Shown here: positions 60,538-64,000 of the stretch, piece after piece | How positions within the stretch are numbered: position 1 is the stretch's first letter | How the letters are laid out: each line of letters begins with the position of its first letter | Source: Sphingomonas colocasiae | GTDB taxonomy: Bacteria > Pseudomonadota > Alphaproteobacteria > Sphingomonadales > Sphingomonadaceae | Direction of reading: 5' to 3' | Assembly: GCF_019880585.1 (NCBI RefSeq) | Contig: NZ_JAINVV010000004.1 | Span: forward strand, 434,001 to 498,000 | DNA length: 64,000 nt | Notes under the pieces: model-generated | Seen by the model: only the letters and a program-made list of their open reading frames with translations | What the model was told of the DNA's origin: nothing | The model's database searches: none | Made by a program: the position numbers and the translations under genes

Positions 60538-60547
60538 ACGTTAACGT
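60538..60547. promoter_or_regulatory. Palindrome in thiolase/nitroreductase intergenic region
   Basis: Perfect 10-bp palindrome ACGTTAACGT, flanked by CTTGCC (60528) and GGCAAG (60549). A TTTACGTTAACG-type dyad resembles operators of LiuR (MerR family) and fatty-acid TetR repressors. It could be the operator for both divergent genes, but the regulator is not identified. Confidence 0.45.
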
Positions 60548-60580
60548 TGGCAAGGGGGGAGTGTCGTCAACGTTGCGGGA

Positions 60581-61255
60581 GTGAAAGCGGTGAATGTCAG
60601 CGAAGCCATGGCCGCAAGGCGCTCCGTCCGCGGATTTCTCGATATGGCGGTCGATCCCGCGCTTATCGCCGCGTTGCTGGAAAAAACCGCGCGTGCGCCC
60701 AGCGGCGGCAACCTGCAGCCCTGGCATGTCGATGTGGTGACGGGCGATGCGATGGTCCGGCTGAAGGCGCTGATGCGTGAGCGACTCGCGTCGGGTGCGA
60801 GCGAGCAGCATGCCTATGACATCTATCCGGCCAATCTGACCGCGCCTTATCGGGACCGTCGCTTCGCGATCGGCGAGGCGATGTACGCGCATATCGGCAT
60901 CCCGCGCGAGGACAAGGCGGCGCGGCGGCAATGGTTCGCGCGCAATTTCCAGTTCTTCGGCGCGCCCGCCGCGATCTTCTGCACCGTCGATCGGCAGATG
61001 GGGCCGCCGCAATGGTCCGATCTCGGCATGTTCCTGCAAAGCTTCATGCTGCTCGCGGTCGAGGCCGGCCTCGCCACCTGCCCGCAGGAATGCTGGGCGG
61101 TCTATCCGGAGACGGTGACGGGTTTCCTCGGCACACCGGCGGAACGCATGTTGTTCTGCGGGGTCGCGATCGGCCATGAGGACCCGGATCAGCCGGCGAA
61201 CCGGCTGTACAGCGCCCGCGCGCCGCTGGAGGAATGGGCGCGTTTCCTCGACTGA
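60581..61255 (+). CDS. Nitroreductase-family flavoprotein
   Basis: 224 residues from a GTG (MKAVNVSEAMAARRSVRGF). FMN-binding motif ARRSVRGFLD (Arg-Ser-x-Arg), APSGGNLQPWHV and the C-terminal GVAIGHEDPDQPANR. It is a cytosolic NAD(P)H-dependent FMN enzyme; family members reduce nitro groups, enones or quinones. In a steroid-like/acyl-CoA locus it may reduce an enone rather than a nitro compound. Its only near neighbour is the divergent thiolase gene. Confidence 0.9.
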   Translation: MKAVNVSEAMAARRSVRGFLDMAVDPALIAALLEKTARAPSGGNLQPWHVDVVTGDAMVRLKALMRERLASGASEQHAYDIYPANLTAPYRDRRFAIGEAMYAHIGIPREDKAARRQWFARNFQFFGAPAAIFCTVDRQMGPPQWSDLGMFLQSFMLLAVEAGLATCPQECWAVYPETVTGFLGTPAERMLFCGVAIGHEDPDQPANRLYSARAPLEEWARFLD

Positions 61256-61274
61256 AGATTATCCCTTATTTCCC

Positions 61275-61320
61275 GTGATTTCCGATCCGGCAGGTGATTC
61301 CGCCTGCCTCGAAATCACTC
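61275..61320. repeat. 46-bp dispersed repeat, copy X (also a hairpin between convergent genes)
   Basis: Aligns with 10988-11033 over 46 bases without gaps. Inner stem GGCAGG/CCTGCC around TGATTCCG, and outer stem GTGATTTC/GAAATCAC. Lies between the nitroreductase (stop 61255) and the TetR gene (stop 61315) and can act as a two-way terminator. Confidence 0.65.
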
Positions 61321-61893
61321 CAGCGCGGCGGTGGAGAGGGCCCGGATCGCCCAAGCCCGAACCTCCCGCGCCTGGTCATCGTCGAGTTGCAGCACGTCCT
61401 TGAACACCACGACCGCTTCGATGCCGACGATCAGCGCGACCGCGTGCGCCAGCATGGCGGTGGCATGGGGATCGAGGCGATCGCGGAGCGGGGCGAGCGC
61501 CGCCTCGATCGACGGCGTGCGCCGATTCTGGCGGGCGGGAACATCGCCTTCATGCGCGCCCCGTTGCAGTGAATGGGCGAGCATCGCGCGCAACGCCGTC
61601 TCGTTCGCGGCGATCATCGCGTGCAACGCGCCATCGACCCGCAGCAGCCGATCGGCCAGACCGCCGCTCATGTCGCCCGCGAAGATCTCGTCCGGCCCGG
61701 GAACCGCGACATCGAGCGACGCTTCGAGCAGCAAGGCGTCGAGCCCGGGGAAATAGCGATAGGCAGTCGCGCGGGAGACGAGCGCTTCCTCCGCGATCTC
61801 CTCCAGCGTAGGGGTTCGGCCCGCCTTCATCAGCCGGGCCGCCGCCTGCAAGAGGTCCTTGCGCGTGCGCCGTCGCTGGTTGCTTCGGCTCAT
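61315..61893 (-). CDS. TetR-family transcriptional regulator
   Basis: 192 residues from MSRSNQRRRTRKDLL, overlapping the SnoaL-like gene stop by 4 nt. Helix-turn-helix: TLEEIAEEALVSRATAYRYFPGLDALLLEAS, with basic N-terminus. The C-terminal ligand domain is 140 residues with no obvious metal or Cys motif. Co-expressed with an NTF2/SnoaL-like protein and probably controls that unit through the dyad at 62352-62371. Its relation to the acyl-CoA genes is possible but not shown. Confidence 0.9.
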   Translation of the reverse strand: MSRSNQRRRTRKDLLQAAARLMKAGRTPTLEEIAEEALVSRATAYRYFPGLDALLLEASLDVAVPGPDEIFAGDMSGGLADRLLRVDGALHAMIAANETALRAMLAHSLQRGAHEGDVPARQNRRTPSIEAALAPLRDRLDPHATAMLAHAVALIVGIEAVVVFKDVLQLDDDQAREVRAWAIRALSTAALE

Positions 61894-62321
61894 GCGGCCG
61901 ATGCCGGCGAGAGCTGCTGGAGGATCGCGGCCAGATCGATCCAGACATTCTCGCGCCTGATCTCGCCGCTGTCGGCGAATTCGAGGACATGAAGCAGGCG
62001 GAATGCGAGCGGCCTGTCCTGTCCGTCGATCCCGAACGGCTTGCCGGGCGCGCGCCCGCGCCACAGCGAATCGTCGACCAGGAAATTCTCGCCGTAGAGC
62101 CGCCGTCGCGTCTCGAAACTGCCGTCCGAGAGGTCGGCGAAAAGCGCCTCGTAAAAGCCGCGCGCGCCTTCCGGCCCGTAAGTGGGGCCCGTCGGCGCCC
62201 CGACAATGTCGTGTTCGACATCGGCGGTCAGCGTGCCGAGCACGCCTTCGACATCGTCATTGGCTTCGAAGCCGAAATGCTCGGCGAGCTTTCGATCCAT
62301 CTGTTCGTGCGTCAGCGCCAT
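61890..62321 (-). CDS. SnoaL/NTF2-like protein
   Basis: 143 residues from MALTHEQMDRKLAEHFGFE. GGAGG is 5 nt before this ATG; upstream ATGs in frame at 62324 and 62333 are too close to or inside the Shine-Dalgarno. Cone-like NTF2 fold expected: a helical N-terminus then strands with VLGTLTADVEHDIVGAPTGPTYGPEG and a central Trp/Phe-rich region (SLWRGRAPG, LHVLEFADSGEIRRENVWID). This family includes ketosteroid isomerase and polyketide cyclases. It could isomerise an enone or simply bind a small ligand. Paired with a TetR regulator. Confidence 0.85.
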   Translation of the reverse strand: MALTHEQMDRKLAEHFGFEANDDVEGVLGTLTADVEHDIVGAPTGPTYGPEGARGFYEALFADLSDGSFETRRRLYGENFLVDDSLWRGRAPGKPFGIDGQDRPLAFRLLHVLEFADSGEIRRENVWIDLAAILQQLSPASAA

Positions 62322-62351
62322 CATGCCCTCCATTCGCTTGATCGGGCTCTT

Positions 62352-62371
62352 AATGAGACTGAAATCTCATT
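62352..62371. promoter_or_regulatory. Dyad upstream of the SnoaL/TetR unit
   Basis: AATGAGA-CTGAAA-TCTCATT, 7-bp arms with a 6-bp spacer, 31-50 bp before the SnoaL-like start. An overlapping TGAAA-TCTCA-TTTCA dyad lies in the same place. It has the size of a TetR site, so autoregulation by the TetR protein is likely. Confidence 0.55.
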
Positions 62372-62397
62372 TCAATACTGTTTTCTCGTCAAAATGA

Positions 62398-63964
<1,567 letters not shown>

Positions 63965-63968
<4 letters not shown>

Positions 63969-64000
63969 GGGCTTCGCATGCGCCTGTTCCTCGCTCGAAC
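63965..64000 (-). CDS. Partial gene, C-terminal end only
   Basis: The frame that ends with TGA at 63967-63965 encodes the last residues VRARNRRMRSP before the window edge. It overlaps the response regulator start by 4 nt, the usual arrangement for a co-translated sensor kinase, but too little is visible to name it. Confidence 0.3.

Noticed and set aside
58780-60780. A 666-codon plus-strand frame over the SDR and thiolase genes
   Set aside because: It is the antisense shadow of two well-supported minus-strand genes, with shadow-type composition (Arg, Ala, His rich) and no motif.

Overview
The window is GC-rich chromosomal DNA from an alphaproteobacterium, most likely a sphingomonad (order Sphingomonadales). 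This is judged from gene content: an ATP-cone-less NrdA, a large TonB receptor beside S10 carboxypeptidases, a GPH-type transporter among acyl-CoA genes, the lnt-metK-trmB neighbourhood, and many 'GTCATTCC' palindromes. No rRNA, tRNA, CRISPR array, insertion sequence or replication origin was seen. Gene density is high, with many 1-, 4- and 8-nt overlaps. The first ~950 bases are clearly AT-richer and look imported.

Layout. 1-950: AT-rich island edge with one orphan gene. 1.0-4.8 kb: nrdA, a small stomatin-like membrane protein and nrdB on the minus strand, behind a pair of NrdR-like boxes. 5.0-12.2 kb: alpha/beta hydrolase, small membrane protein, glutathione transferase, class I fumarase, EamA permease, exported protein, ArsR regulator with a palindromic operator, and a NAPE-PLD-like metallo-hydrolase. 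12.3-16.3 kb: two-gene plus-strand unit of an AHL-acylase-like Ntn hydrolase and an exported amidohydrolase. 16.4-22.9 kb: trmB, two exported proteins, metK and lnt on the minus strand, then two overlapping plus genes carrying three copies of a cysteine-bounded module.

22.9-32.2 kb is a self-contained accessory locus: Rieske oxygenase, MarR regulator, TonB receptor, two S10 carboxypeptidases and an ArgE-like M20 enzyme. Three minus-strand promoters here share an AT-rich ATTTAAC-NN-GTT site, so I propose one regulon for uptake and stepwise release of an aromatic acyl-amino-acid or peptide conjugate. 32.4-39.8 kb: a tripartite RND efflux operon (unknown 121-aa protein, adaptor, pump, outer-membrane channel) with a divergent TetR regulator and two palindromic operators built into the operon promoter.

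40.0-62.3 kb is a large acyl-CoA catabolic region. A minus-strand run (transporter, acyl-CoA dehydrogenase, Zn alcohol dehydrogenase, APH-family kinase, SDR, aldo/keto reductase, serine hydrolase, multifunctional hydratase/dehydrogenase) faces a plus-strand run of three acyl-CoA dehydrogenases and an SDR. After these come hotdog thioesterases, an acyl-CoA ligase, a crotonase, a hydroxyacyl-CoA dehydrogenase, a thiolase, a nitroreductase-like flavoprotein and a TetR/SnoaL pair. The kinase plus acyl-CoA dehydrogenase resembles the two halves of ACAD10/ACAD11 and the LvaA/LvaC pair, which suggests use of 4-hydroxyacyl-CoAs. 62.5-64.0 kb: an mreB without mreCD and a convergent single-domain response regulator, cut by the window edge.

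Non-coding structure is rich: two ~110-bp elements directly behind stop codons (7371 and 16266), a 46-bp repeat pair with a compensatory base-pair change (10988 and 61275), a triple palindromic repeat upstream of trmB, REP-like hairpins, and a hairpin that hides a Shine-Dalgarno sequence at 18981-19005.
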